From assembly GCF_030269485.1 (NCBI RefSeq), contig NZ_BSTL01000011.1, positions 1 to 57,186 on the forward strand: a DNA stretch of 57,186 bases, in the 5' to 3' direction. Of this stretch, positions 41,181 to 51,169 are shown piece by piece. The stretch comes from Actinoplanes sp. NBRC 103695 (GTDB taxonomy: Bacteria; Actinomycetota; Actinomycetes; Mycobacteriales; Micromonosporaceae). The notes beneath the pieces are model-generated. The model was not told the origin of the DNA, searched no databases, and worked only from the letters and a program-made list of their open reading frames with translations. The position numbers and the translations under genes were made by a program. The first letter of the stretch is position 1. Each line of letters starts with the position of its first letter.

Positions 41181-43538
41181 TCAGGCCTCCACCAGCATCG
41201 GGTCGTCGCTGTCCTGATAGAAGTTCGGGTCCGCGGCGAGGATGGCCCGGCGCACGTCGAGCAACTCGGTGACCCGTTGCTGGATCACCGCGGTGCCGAC
41301 CAGGCCGTCCTCCTCGGCGTCCCGGCGCGCGGTCGTGGAGTTCTCCGCGATGTCCACGATCCGGTCGACCACCAGCGCCACGCTGCGGCCGCCCTCGCTG
41401 TAGACCACCACCGACACGGTGTCCCCCTCGAGTTCCTCGGTGTACGCCCCGAGCAGATGCGACAGCCGGACCAGCGGCAGGATCTGCCCCCGGTACTGCA
41501 CGACCTCGCGCGATCCGGCCTGCTCGATCCGGTCCCGCGGGAACTCCTCGAGCCGGGTGACCGTGTCCAGCGGGATCGCCACCCGGCGCTCGCCGACCGC
41601 GGTGACCAGCAGCCGCTCGCCGTTGGTCGCGAGCTTGGACTCCCGGGACGTGCCGACCGTGCTCTCCTTCGAGTCGGCGGCCAGGTGGCTGCGCCGGGCG
41701 AGCGAGGAGACGTCCAGGATCAGGCCGACCTTGCCGTCACCGAGGATGGTCGCTCCGGCGTACAGGCCGATGTCCTTGAATCTGCTGTTGAGCGCCTTGA
41801 CGACGACCTCTTCGGTGTTGAGGACGCGGTCCACGACCAGGCCGAAACGGCGGCCGTCGGCCTGCAGCACCATGATGTAGACGCCCTGGTCGCCGCCGAC
41901 CTCGAGGCCGAGCGCGCCGTCCAGCCGCACCAGCGGGAGCAGCTTGCCGCGCAGCCGGTAGACGGGCGCGCCGGACGCGTACTCGATCTTGGTGGATTGG
42001 CCGTCGATGAAGACCAGTTCAAGGACCGCGACCTGGGGTACGACGTAGCGCTGGTCCCCGCAGTCCACGGTCAGGGCCTGGATGATCGCGAGCGTGAGCG
42101 GGATGTTCAGCCGCCACACCGTGCCTTCGCCCAGCGTCGAGTCGACGCTGACCGCGCCGCCGATCCGCTCGATGTTGGTCTTCACCACGTCCATGCCGAC
42201 GCCGCGGCCGGACACGTTGGTGACCTTGGCGGCGGTGGAGAAGCCGGGCTGGAAGACCATCGCCATGATGTCGCGCTTGTCCATGCTCGCCACCTGGTCG
42301 GCGCGGATCAGGCCCTTCTCGACGGCCTTCTGCGCGATCCGGTCGACGTCCATACCGGCGCCGTCGTCGGCCACCTCGACCGCGACGTGCCCACCCTCGT
42401 GGTACGCCCGCAGGGTCAGCGTGCCCTCCGGCGACTTCCCGGCCGCGACCCGCCGCTCGGTCTCCTCGATGCCGTGGTCGACCGCGTTGCGCACCAGGTG
42501 GGTCAGCGGGTCCTTGACCGCCTCCAGCAGGCTGCGGTCCAGCTCGGTCTCCTTGCCCTGCATGACCAGCTGGACCTGCTTGCCGAGCGAGGCGGACAGG
42601 TCCCGGATGACCCGGGGCAGCTTGGACCAGATGTGGTCGATCGGCTGCATCCGGGTCTTCATGATCCCGGCCTGCAGCTCGCTGGTGATCATGCCGAGCC
42701 GCTGGGCGCTGCGGACCAGGCCGGAGTCGCCCACCTCCATCACGCCGCGAACCAGCTGGTTACGGGCCAGCACCAGCTCACCGACCATGTTCATCAGGTT
42801 GTCCAGCAGGTCGACGTCGACCCGGATGGCCGAGTCGGCGACGCTGCGCTTGGGCGCCTGCTGCTGCAGTGCCTCGGTGACCGCGGCCGGCTGGGCCTTG
42901 CCCTCCTCCAGCAGGATCGTGCCGAGCTTGCGCTCGTCGCCCTCGAGCTGGGACTGCAGCGCCGAGCCGACGTCCGAGGGCTGGGCCGCGCCGGACTCGA
43001 CCAGCATCTCGCCCAGCGGGCGGCGCTGACCCTCGACCGGCTCGGGCGCCGGGCGGCTGCCCTGCTCGTCGAGCGGTGCGGGCGCCACCTCCGGCTCGTT
43101 GGAGGCGGCCGCCTCGGCCGAGGGCTCGGCAGAAGCTTTCTCCTCTGCGAGGGGAGCCTGCATCTGGGCGTGCACCGCGCTGATGATGCTCTCCACGTCG
43201 ACGTCGCCCTCGTTGCCGTTCGCCTCGATCTCGGCGAGCAGCGACCGGACGCCGTCGATGGTGGCCAGCAGCGTGGTGATCGTCTGCGGCGTGACCGGCA
43301 TGACGCCGTCCCGCAGCTTGGACAGCAGCGACTCTCCGGCATGGGCGAGCGTCTCCAACCGGCCGAAGGCCAGGAATCCGCTGGTGCCCTTGATCGTGTG
43401 GATCGCCCGGAAGATGCGCGAGATCAGATCGCGCGAGTTCGGGTCCTGCTCCAGGTCGACGAGATCGCGGTCGATCTGGTCCAGGTTCTCGTGGCTTTCC
43501 ATGAGGAACTCGCCAACGATCTCACCAAGGTCTTCCAC
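41181..43538 (-). CDS. cheA: Chemotaxis histidine kinase CheA with MshEN-like motifs and two CheW domains
   Basis: The 785-residue product has an HPt domain with phospho-accepting His47 (RAIHTIKGTSGF), a linker, the dimerisation domain, an intact ATPase domain (LVRNAVDHGIE, VADDGAGMD), and two successive CheW-like domains (about 495-630 and 635-770). In the linker residues 174-197 and 204-227 are two 24-residue units of the form xLGxxLxxxG...V..AL..Q. They resemble the paired motif of c-di-GMP-binding MshEN domains, though the leading Arg is replaced by Pro and Lys. The start is GTG at 43538. First gene of the che operon, with a FliA-like promoter upstream. Confidence 0.95.
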   Translation of the reverse strand: MEDLGEIVGEFLMESHENLDQIDRDLVDLEQDPNSRDLISRIFRAIHTIKGTSGFLAFGRLETLAHAGESLLSKLRDGVMPVTPQTITTLLATIDGVRSLLAEIEANGNEGDVDVESIISAVHAQMQAPLAEEKASAEPSAEAAASNEPEVAPAPLDEQGSRPAPEPVEGQRRPLGEMLVESGAAQPSDVGSALQSQLEGDERKLGTILLEEGKAQPAAVTEALQQQAPKRSVADSAIRVDVDLLDNLMNMVGELVLARNQLVRGVMEVGDSGLVRSAQRLGMITSELQAGIMKTRMQPIDHIWSKLPRVIRDLSASLGKQVQLVMQGKETELDRSLLEAVKDPLTHLVRNAVDHGIEETERRVAAGKSPEGTLTLRAYHEGGHVAVEVADDGAGMDVDRIAQKAVEKGLIRADQVASMDKRDIMAMVFQPGFSTAAKVTNVSGRGVGMDVVKTNIERIGGAVSVDSTLGEGTVWRLNIPLTLAIIQALTVDCGDQRYVVPQVAVLELVFIDGQSTKIEYASGAPVYRLRGKLLPLVRLDGALGLEVGGDQGVYIMVLQADGRRFGLVVDRVLNTEEVVVKALNSRFKDIGLYAGATILGDGKVGLILDVSSLARRSHLAADSKESTVGTSRESKLATNGERLLVTAVGERRVAIPLDTVTRLEEFPRDRIEQAGSREVVQYRGQILPLVRLSHLLGAYTEELEGDTVSVVVYSEGGRSVALVVDRIVDIAENSTTARRDAEEDGLVGTAVIQQRVTELLDVRRAILAADPNFYQDSDDPMLVEA

Positions 43539-43573
43539 GTGCGCCTACCTCCCGCTCAAGCCTTCAAGGACCC

Positions 43574-43620
43574 TGATCGACCCGTGTACGCGCAACCTGA
43601 GCACACCGGGGCCGCACCCT
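43574..43620 (-). promoter_or_regulatory. FliA-like promoter of cheA operon with three phased heptamers
   Basis: On the minus strand CTCA (43601-43598), 16 bases, GTCGATCA (43581-43574), one base from the fliC octamer. Over and upstream of the -35, on the plus strand, are GCAACCT (43592), ACACCGG (43603) and GCACCCT (43614), each 11 bases apart and each one or two bases from GCA(A/C)CCG. Confidence 0.55.
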
Positions 43621-44321
43621 TATCCGTCGTCCCCGGACGCCTTCCGGTACCGGTAGCCGAACCCGCGGACCGACTCGATCGGCGACTCGTCCGGATCCGA
43701 CCAGCCGAGTTTGCGACGCAGTCGGAGAACCGCGAACTTCACCCGTTCCTGACCGATCCCGGTCGGGTCGTCCCAGGCCTGGGTCAGCAACTGGTTCGGG
43801 CTGAGCACCGCGCCCGCGTGCCGCACCAGCGCGTTGAGCAACCGGAACTCGGTCGGGGTCAGGCGCTTCTCGTCGCCCTTGACGTAGACCCGGCGCTTGG
43901 TCGGATCCAGATGCACCAGACCGTCGTCGTAGATCTGACTGGCCCAGCTGTTCTGCCCGGCCGACGAGCGCCGCAGCAGAGCCTCGACCCGCGCCAGCAG
44001 CTCGTTGTTGGCGAACGGCTTGGTCAGGTAGTCGTCGGCGCCGCCACGCAGGCCGCGAACCTTCTCCGCCTCCTGGCCGTGCGCGGTGAGCACCAGCACC
44101 GGCACGTCGGAGACGTCACGAAGCCGTTCGAGCACCTGCCAGCCGTCCATCTCCGGCAGACCGACGTCGAGCACCACCAGGTCGGGATGCTCGGCGTACG
44201 CCTCCTTGAGGCCGGTCCGGCCGTCACCGGCGTGTGCCACCTCGTAGCCCGCCCGGCTGAACAGCAGGCGCAGGGCAAGCGCGATGTCCGGATCGTCCTC
44301 GACGACCAGCAGCCGGCTCAT
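43620..44321 (-). CDS. OmpR-type response regulator
   Basis: The 233-residue product has a receiver domain (LLVVEDDPDIA, Asp52 in VVLDVGLPEMDG, Lys in YLTKPF) and a C-terminal winged-helix domain (LTPTEFRLLNALVRHAGAVLS, RVKFAVLRLRRKLG, IESVRGFGYRY). It lies just upstream of cheA and divergent from a small histidine kinase. From position next to the che-fla cluster it may be the counterpart of TcrA, the regulator of flagellar and spore genes in Actinoplanes missouriensis; I could not verify this. The ribosome-binding site is weak. Confidence 0.93.
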   Translation of the reverse strand: MSRLLVVEDDPDIALALRLLFSRAGYEVAHAGDGRTGLKEAYAEHPDLVVLDVGLPEMDGWQVLERLRDVSDVPVLVLTAHGQEAEKVRGLRGGADDYLTKPFANNELLARVEALLRRSSAGQNSWASQIYDDGLVHLDPTKRRVYVKGDEKRLTPTEFRLLNALVRHAGAVLSPNQLLTQAWDDPTGIGQERVKFAVLRLRRKLGWSDPDESPIESVRGFGYRYRKASGDDG

Positions 44322-44383
44322 CCGGCGTCACCGGAGCACGTCATGCTCGTTGTAAACATCGCCACAACCCCCGTCGTGCCGGT

Positions 44384-44409
44384 ACACGCGAAACACGCGA
44401 AACACCGCG
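44384..44409. repeat. 9-bp direct repeats in regulator-kinase intergenic region
   Basis: acacgcgaa occurs at 44384 and 44393, followed by the related acaccgcga. The 160-base region between the divergent response regulator and kinase is otherwise AT-richer than its surroundings and should hold both promoters; I cannot assign them. Confidence 0.5.
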
Positions 44410-44482
44410 ATAGCGTGATGTGTCCAGTCAAATACGGACAGTTAAACTTTAGCGTGCTTATCAGCCGTCCGGGCCGGTCCGC

Positions 44483-45166
44483 GTGGATCCGGTGACCGCC
44501 GCTTTACAGGCCCGCTTCCTGGCCGTCATCTCCCACGAGCTGCGAACGCCCCTGACCACCATCGCCTCGTTCACCGAAAGCCTCGACCACGACGATCTCG
44601 CGCCCGACGAACGCTCGCTGGCGCTTTCCGCGGTCCGGCGCAACACCGACCGGATGCTGACCCTGGTCGACGACCTGATGGTGGTCAGCCGGCTGCAGAC
44701 CGGCGACCTGGCGTTGCAGCCGGCCACCGTGCCGCTGGCGCCGATCCTGCGGGAGGCGGTCGACCTGCTGGCCGGCCGGGAACCGCACACCGCGGCCACC
44801 CTCGACATCGGGGCCGGTCCCGACCCGTACGCCGACCGGCCCCTGTTGCGCGACCTCTTCTACGCGGTGCTCGGCACCGTGGCCAGCGGCGCCGTCGACC
44901 GGTCGGCGGCGATCACCGCCTCGACGGTGGACGACGGCTGGACGATCACGATCGTCGCGCGGCAGGCCGAGCCGTTCACCGACGAGTCCCTGATGGCCGG
45001 GATGCTGGCCGCACCCGAGCCACCGCACCGGCGGCGCAGCACCGCGCTGTGGATGCTGCTGGCGGATGCGATCGCCGGGCGGCACGGCGGATCGGTGGAG
45101 CTCACGAACGACACGGAGGCGGGCACGGGAGCGCGGATCCAGTTACCCCTCAAACACCAAGCGTGA
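44483..45166 (+). CDS. Small soluble histidine kinase with degenerate ATP-binding domain
   Basis: The 227-residue product has a clear H-box (FLAVISHELRTPLTTIASFTES, His18) and dimerisation helices (ALSAVRRNTDRMLTLVDDLMVVSRLQTGDL). The catalytic domain is reduced: the N-box position reads LLRDLFYAVLGTVASGAV without the usual NLxxNA, and no DxGxG box is seen; only a last GTGARIQLPL remains. There is no sensor or membrane domain. It may bind or dephosphorylate rather than phosphorylate the adjacent divergent regulator. GTG at 44492 is an alternative start. Confidence 0.8.
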   Translation: MDPVTAALQARFLAVISHELRTPLTTIASFTESLDHDDLAPDERSLALSAVRRNTDRMLTLVDDLMVVSRLQTGDLALQPATVPLAPILREAVDLLAGREPHTAATLDIGAGPDPYADRPLLRDLFYAVLGTVASGAVDRSAAITASTVDDGWTITIVARQAEPFTDESLMAGMLAAPEPPHRRRSTALWMLLADAIAGRHGGSVELTNDTEAGTGARIQLPLKHQA

Positions 45167-45281
45167 CTCTTTCGAGCGAATCGGACGGTAAGAATCACGA
45201 TAAATCGGACGGACGGCCGGAAAGAAGGTCCGATACGTGATACCGGGCGACGGACGCCCGGCCTCTATCGGGAGGCACCCC

Positions 45282-45755
45282 ATGGTGTGGAAGTCCCTGG
45301 TCGCCGGCCTCGCAGTGCCGGCTCTGCTCGCTCTGCCCTCGCCCGCGGCCGCCGCGCCGCGGTACTCGCCCGACGGGATGCTCAGCTACGCGCTGCTGAC
45401 CGCCACGAACGAGGTCCGGGCCGAAGCCGGCTGCGAGCCGCTGCGGGTCGAGACCGAGTTGCTCCACGCGTCCATCGAGCAGAGCGGCTACATGGCCACG
45501 ACCCGCAACTTCGGTCACACCGGCCCGGACGGCTCGAACTTCGCCGTCCGCGCCCACGAGGCCGGGTACCGGCAACCGGCCGCCGAGAACATCGCCTACG
45601 GCTACCGCAGCCCGGGCCAGGTGATGGACGCGTGGATGGCCAGCCCGCCGCACCGGCAGAACATCCTCAACTGCGAGGTGCGGTCGGTCGGCATCGCCAC
45701 CCGCCGGGCGGCCGACGGCACGCCGTATTACACCCAGATCTTCGGGTGGAGGTGA
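45282..45755 (+). CDS. Secreted CAP (SCP/PR1) domain protein
   Basis: The 157-residue product has a signal peptide (about 1-25, cleaved after PAAAA) and a CAP domain (MLSYALLTATNEVRAEAGCEPL, then NFGHTGPDGSNF, AENIAYGYRSPGQVMDAWMASPPHRQNILNCEVRSVGIA). ATG at 45282 follows GGGAGG. CAP proteins are exported and often act in the envelope or outside; the function here is unknown. Upstream, aatcggacgg occurs twice (about 45179 and 45203). Confidence 0.9.
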   Translation: MVWKSLVAGLAVPALLALPSPAAAAPRYSPDGMLSYALLTATNEVRAEAGCEPLRVETELLHASIEQSGYMATTRNFGHTGPDGSNFAVRAHEAGYRQPAAENIAYGYRSPGQVMDAWMASPPHRQNILNCEVRSVGIATRRAADGTPYYTQIFGWR

Positions 45756-45761
45756 GTTCGG

Positions 45762-46814
45762 CTAACCGAACTCACAACCGATGAGGACCGGTTCGGGATG
45801 CAGGTCGACGCCGAACCGGTCCCGCACACCGTCCCGGATCACCCGGGCCAGCTCCAGCAGCGCCGTGGTGGTGCCCGTGCCGCGGTTGGTCAGCGCCAGC
45901 GTGTGCTTGCTCGAGATGGCGACCCCGCCGCCGGTACTGAAGCCCTTCGCGAAACCGGAGTGCTCGATCAGCCAGGCCGCGGGGATCTTCACCCGCCCGT
46001 CCTCGGTCGGCCAGTGCGGCATGTCCGGCTCGGGGAGCTCGGCGACCACCGGGTTGGTGAAGAACGAGCCCACCGACCAGGTGTCCCGGTCGTCCGGGTC
46101 GAGCACCATGCCCTTGCCGGCGCGCAGCTTGAGGACGGTGTCGCGGGCCTGCTCCAGCGGCACCCGGTCGCCGGGCTCAACGCCCAGCCGGCGGGCCAGT
46201 TCGGCGTACCGGACGGGTGCCGAGTCCCGGCTGCGGGCGAGCCGGAAGTCGACCTGGAGGACCAGCCAGCGGTCGCTGTACTTGAAGATGCTGCCGCGGT
46301 AGCCGAAGCCGCACTCCGCCGCGGTCATCGTGACCAGCTCGCCGGCCACCCGGTCGTAGGCGTGCACCGCCACGATCGTGTGGGCGACCTCCTGGCCGTA
46401 CGCGCCGACGTTCTGGATCGGGGTGGCGCCGGCCGACCCAGGGATACCGGCCAGACACTCCACGCCGGACAGGCCCTCGGCGACCGTACGCGCGACGAAG
46501 TCGTCCCAGACCTCGCCGGCCGCGACCCGGAGCGTGACGGAGTCGTCGTCGCGCCCGATCTCGCTGATCCCGCGAGTACGAAGCAGCACGACGTGGCCCG
46601 GAAACCCGGCGTCGCCGACGACCAGGTTGCTCCCTCCTGCCAGGATGAGCACCGGCTCCCCGGCGACAGAGGCGTTTCGCACCGCTTGAACCGCTTCGTC
46701 GGGTTCGGTGGCCACGGTCAGTAAGCCGGCCGGACCGCCGAGGCGTAGCGTCGTGTAGGCCCCGAGTGAACCTGGGGGTGCTTCTACTCGTTGCACGGGG
46801 GAGACTTCGGACAC
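45762..46814 (-). CDS. murB: UDP-N-acetylenolpyruvoylglucosamine reductase MurB
   Basis: Reduces UDP-GlcNAc-enolpyruvate to UDP-MurNAc in peptidoglycan synthesis, with FAD and NADPH. The 350-residue product has YTTLRLGGPAGLL, the FAD-binding VLILAGGSNLVVGD, the GIPGSAGATPIQNVGAYGQEV motif, and the active-site Ser in WSVGSFFTNPVV. GTG start at 46814. Converges with the CAP gene; length fits type I MurB. Confidence 0.97.
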   Translation of the reverse strand: MSEVSPVQRVEAPPGSLGAYTTLRLGGPAGLLTVATEPDEAVQAVRNASVAGEPVLILAGGSNLVVGDAGFPGHVVLLRTRGISEIGRDDDSVTLRVAAGEVWDDFVARTVAEGLSGVECLAGIPGSAGATPIQNVGAYGQEVAHTIVAVHAYDRVAGELVTMTAAECGFGYRGSIFKYSDRWLVLQVDFRLARSRDSAPVRYAELARRLGVEPGDRVPLEQARDTVLKLRAGKGMVLDPDDRDTWSVGSFFTNPVVAELPEPDMPHWPTEDGRVKIPAAWLIEHSGFAKGFSTGGGVAISSKHTLALTNRGTGTTTALLELARVIRDGVRDRFGVDLHPEPVLIGCEFG

Positions 46815-46864
46815 GGTTAAACCCTAGGCTCATCGATTTCGCAGGACTCGGGCAGGGAGCTGTC

Positions 46865-47623
46865 ATGAACAGGTTGCACGCGACCAAGGACTTCTGGCTG
46901 GCCGCTCTGCGCGCCGACGGTCCGGCGCTGCAGGACGCGGTGGCCGAGGCCGGCTCCGACGCGCCGGTGCCCGGCTGCCCGGACTGGACGGCGGCCGACC
47001 TGGTCGAGCATCTCACCGGCGTGCTGCGCCGGGTGCGCGAGTCGGCGCCGCGCGGCGTGACGACCGCGCCGGAGAAGCAGCCGCCCCCGCCCCGCCCGGA
47101 GTGGTCCGAGGCGCTGGAGGGCCTGCGGCGCGAGCTCACCGGCACGATCGAGACGCTGGACGCGCTGGACCCGGAATTTCCGGCCTGGACCTGGCCGGCG
47201 CAGGCCAAGAAGGCCGGATTCTGGTCGCGCCGGATGGCCCACGAGGTCTCGGTGCACCGGTGGGACGCGGAGAGCGCGGCCGGCCGGCCCACCCCGATCG
47301 AGACCAAGCTGGCCGCCGACGGCGTGATGGAGATCCTGGACACCTGGCTGCCGGCCGGACGCCGCCTGGAGCGCACCGAGTTCTCCGGCGTGGTGCACCT
47401 GACCGCGACCGACGCGGCGTACGAGTGGTTCATCCGGCTGCGCGGGACCGGCGTGGCCCTGCTCGACACCGGGACGATCCTGGACACCGACGACCACCAC
47501 CCGCGGGCCGAGGCCACCGGGACCGCCAGCGACCTCCAGCTGGTGCTGATGGGCCGGCGTCCGGCCGAAACGCTGTCCGTGACCGGCGACCCACGCTTGG
47601 TGCACGCCCTGCACGCGGCGTAG
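46865..47623 (+). CDS. Mycothiol-dependent maleylpyruvate isomerase family protein
   Basis: The 252-residue product has the DinB-like N-terminal four-helix domain with metal ligands in the pattern of this family (VEHLTGVLRRVRE and MAHEVSVHRWDAE) and the opening PVPGCPDWTAADLVEHL. Members use mycothiol, the actinobacterial thiol, as cofactor; substrates are mostly unknown. ATG at 46865, 50 bases from the divergent murB start. The 109 bases that follow hold an imperfect GGTT/AACC dyad, a possible operator for the GH1 gene. Confidence 0.87.
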   Translation: MNRLHATKDFWLAALRADGPALQDAVAEAGSDAPVPGCPDWTAADLVEHLTGVLRRVRESAPRGVTTAPEKQPPPPRPEWSEALEGLRRELTGTIETLDALDPEFPAWTWPAQAKKAGFWSRRMAHEVSVHRWDAESAAGRPTPIETKLAADGVMEILDTWLPAGRRLERTEFSGVVHLTATDAAYEWFIRLRGTGVALLDTGTILDTDDHHPRAEATGTASDLQLVLMGRRPAETLSVTGDPRLVHALHAA

Positions 47624-47732
47624 GCGATCCCATATCGTGGACAAGGTTCCGCAACTATCGGTGGGTTACCGCAACCGCTCGGGGATTTAGTCTGTAGCGG
47701 ACGTACACCCAGTCGTAGGAAGCGGTGAAGGC

Positions 47733-49148
<1,416 letters not shown>

Positions 49149-49152
49149 GTCG

Positions 49153-50169
49153 ATGGTGACCCGGGAACGGCCCACCCTCGAGGCGGTCGCCCGGCGGGCC
49201 GGTGTCTCCCGGGCCACCGTGTCCCGGGTGGTCAACGGCTCGACCACGGTCGCGGTGGCGATCCGGGACGCGGTCAACGCCGCCGTGCAGGAACTCGGCT
49301 ACGTGCCCAACCAGGCGGCACGCAGCCTGGTCACGCAGCGCACCGAGTCGATCGCGCTGATCCTGCCGGAGACCGCGAGCCGGGTCTTCTCCGACGACCT
49401 GTTCTTCCCCGCGGTGATCCGCGGGGTGAGCCAGGAGCTGGAAGCTGCCGACAAGCAGCTGGTGCTGATGATGGCCGGGTCACCCGCCAGCCACGGCCGG
49501 GTGGAGCGGTACGCGATGGCCGGTCACGTGGACGGCGTCATGTTCGCGTCCATGCACGGCGCCGACCCGCTGCCCGGGGCGCTGGCCCGGCTGGGCATCC
49601 CGGTGGTGTGCAGCGGCCGGCCGATGACGCCTGCCGAGTCGCCGGTGCCGTACGTCGACGTCGACCACTTCGGCGGCGTGGCCCAGGCGGTCGCGCACCT
49701 GGTGGCCGGCGGGCGGCGGCGGATCGCCACGATCGCCGGCCCGCAGGACATGGTGGCCGGGGTGGACCGGTTGAACGGCTACCGGGCGGCGCTGGAGGAG
49801 GCCGGGCTGAGCGGGCACGTCGCGGTGGGCGACTTCACCCGCGATTCCGGCGTACGCGCGATGGCCCAGCTCCTCGCCGACGACCCGGAGCTGGACGGGG
49901 TCTTCGTGGCGTCGGACATGATGGCGCACGGCGCGCTGCGGGCCCTCAAGGACTCCGGGCGCACCGTGCCGGACGACGTGGCGGTGATCGGCTTCGACGA
50001 CTTCGAGATCAGCCGGTACAGCGATCCGCCGCTGACCACGGTGCGGCAGCCCATAGTGGACATGGGGCGCACCATGGCACGGCAGATGCTCGGCCTGGTC
50101 AACGACGATCTGGACGTGCCGCAGTCCGTCGTGCTCGCGACCGAACTGGTGGTCCGTGCCTCAGCTTGA
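49153..50169 (+). CDS. LacI family transcriptional regulator
   Basis: The 338-residue product has the LacI helix-turn-helix (PTLEAVARRAGVSRATVSRVVNGSTTV), the hinge (NQAARSLVTQRTESIALILP) and a sugar-binding core (DGVFVASDMMAHGALRALKD, DVAVIGFDDFEISRYSDPPLTTVRQP). It probably represses the GH1 gene before it in response to a sugar. Its end overlaps the next gene by 14 bases. Confidence 0.95.
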   Translation: MVTRERPTLEAVARRAGVSRATVSRVVNGSTTVAVAIRDAVNAAVQELGYVPNQAARSLVTQRTESIALILPETASRVFSDDLFFPAVIRGVSQELEAADKQLVLMMAGSPASHGRVERYAMAGHVDGVMFASMHGADPLPGALARLGIPVVCSGRPMTPAESPVPYVDVDHFGGVAQAVAHLVAGGRRRIATIAGPQDMVAGVDRLNGYRAALEEAGLSGHVAVGDFTRDSGVRAMAQLLADDPELDGVFVASDMMAHGALRALKDSGRTVPDDVAVIGFDDFEISRYSDPPLTTVRQPIVDMGRTMARQMLGLVNDDLDVPQSVVLATELVVRASA

Positions 50170-51169
50170 GACTCTGATTCACAACAAGGGCAACGCCGCC
50201 ACCGGCGGGGTCTGGCGGGTGCCCGGCGAGGGCGTGCTCAAGGTCGCCCGCCCGCCGTCGTTACCGCCGCTGCACCCGGTGACCTGGCCGACCAGCGACG
50301 ACCCGGCACATTGGAACTACTGGCAGCGCGAGGTGCTCGCCTACCGGTCCGGCTTCGCCGCCTCGGCGTACGCGGACGCCGGCATCGTGCCGCCGGCGCT
50401 GCTGCGGACCGTCGACCGGACGGACGGCGAGATCGAGCTGTGGCTGGCCGACATGCCCGGCGCGCCCGGGATGTCGTGGCCGGTGAGCCGGCTGGCGGCG
50501 TTCGCCCGGCAACTCGGCCGGGCGCAGGCGCCGTTCGCGGACCGCGTACCGGATCTGCCCTGGCTCTCCCGGCATTGGCTGGCGCAATATCTCGAACACG
50601 GACCGAGCACCTCGGTCCGGCTCTCACCCGACGAGCCGTGGACGCATCCACTGTGGCCGGCGGACGCCCTGGAAAAGCTGCGTGCGGTGTGGGTGGCGCG
50701 GCCGGCGCTGATCGCCCGGTGCGAGGCGGTCCCGCGGACGCTGTGCCACCTCGACGTCTGGCCGAACAACCTGATCGAGGACGGTTCGACCAGCGTGCTG
50801 CTGGACTGGGCGTTCGCCGGCGACGGCGGGATCGGCGAGGACCCGGCCAACCTGATCATCGACAGCGTCACCGACGGCCTGATGGACCACACCGTCCTTC
50901 CCGCCCTGGCCGAGGCGGTCATCACGGAGTACGCGGGCGGGCTGCGGGACGGCGGCTGGACCGGCTCGGCCGACGACGTCCGGCGGTGGATCATGCTGTT
51001 CGGCGTTACCAAGTACAGCTGGTTCGCGCCCGCGCTGCTCGGCCGGATGAAGCGCGACGGGACGCTGGGTCAGCAGACGTACGGCAAGGACACCACCGGC
51101 GACAGCGCGATGCTGCGTCTCCAGGGTCTGATCAGGATGCTCGGGGACTGGGCCGCAGCAGTGCTGTGA
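50156..51169 (+). CDS. Aminoglycoside phosphotransferase-like kinase
   Basis: The 337-residue product has the catalytic loop LCHLDVWPNNLIEDG and the metal-binding VLLDWAFAGDGGIGEDPANLI of the APH/choline-kinase fold. The first lobe is short and lacks a clear Lys motif except VLKVARP. The substrate is unknown; most such actinobacterial proteins are not resistance enzymes. It starts at GTG 50156 within the lacI end. Confidence 0.83.
   Translation: MPQLETLIHNKGNAATGGVWRVPGEGVLKVARPPSLPPLHPVTWPTSDDPAHWNYWQREVLAYRSGFAASAYADAGIVPPALLRTVDRTDGEIELWLADMPGAPGMSWPVSRLAAFARQLGRAQAPFADRVPDLPWLSRHWLAQYLEHGPSTSVRLSPDEPWTHPLWPADALEKLRAVWVARPALIARCEAVPRTLCHLDVWPNNLIEDGSTSVLLDWAFAGDGGIGEDPANLIIDSVTDGLMDHTVLPALAEAVITEYAGGLRDGGWTGSADDVRRWIMLFGVTKYSWFAPALLGRMKRDGTLGQQTYGKDTTGDSAMLRLQGLIRMLGDWAAAVL

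Noticed and set aside
41157..44495. 1112-codon open frame on the plus strand
   Set aside because: It lies opposite cheA and the response regulator; no domain is visible.
50156..51169. Aminoglycoside resistance gene
   Set aside because: Only the general kinase fold is shared; motifs and context give no support for resistance.
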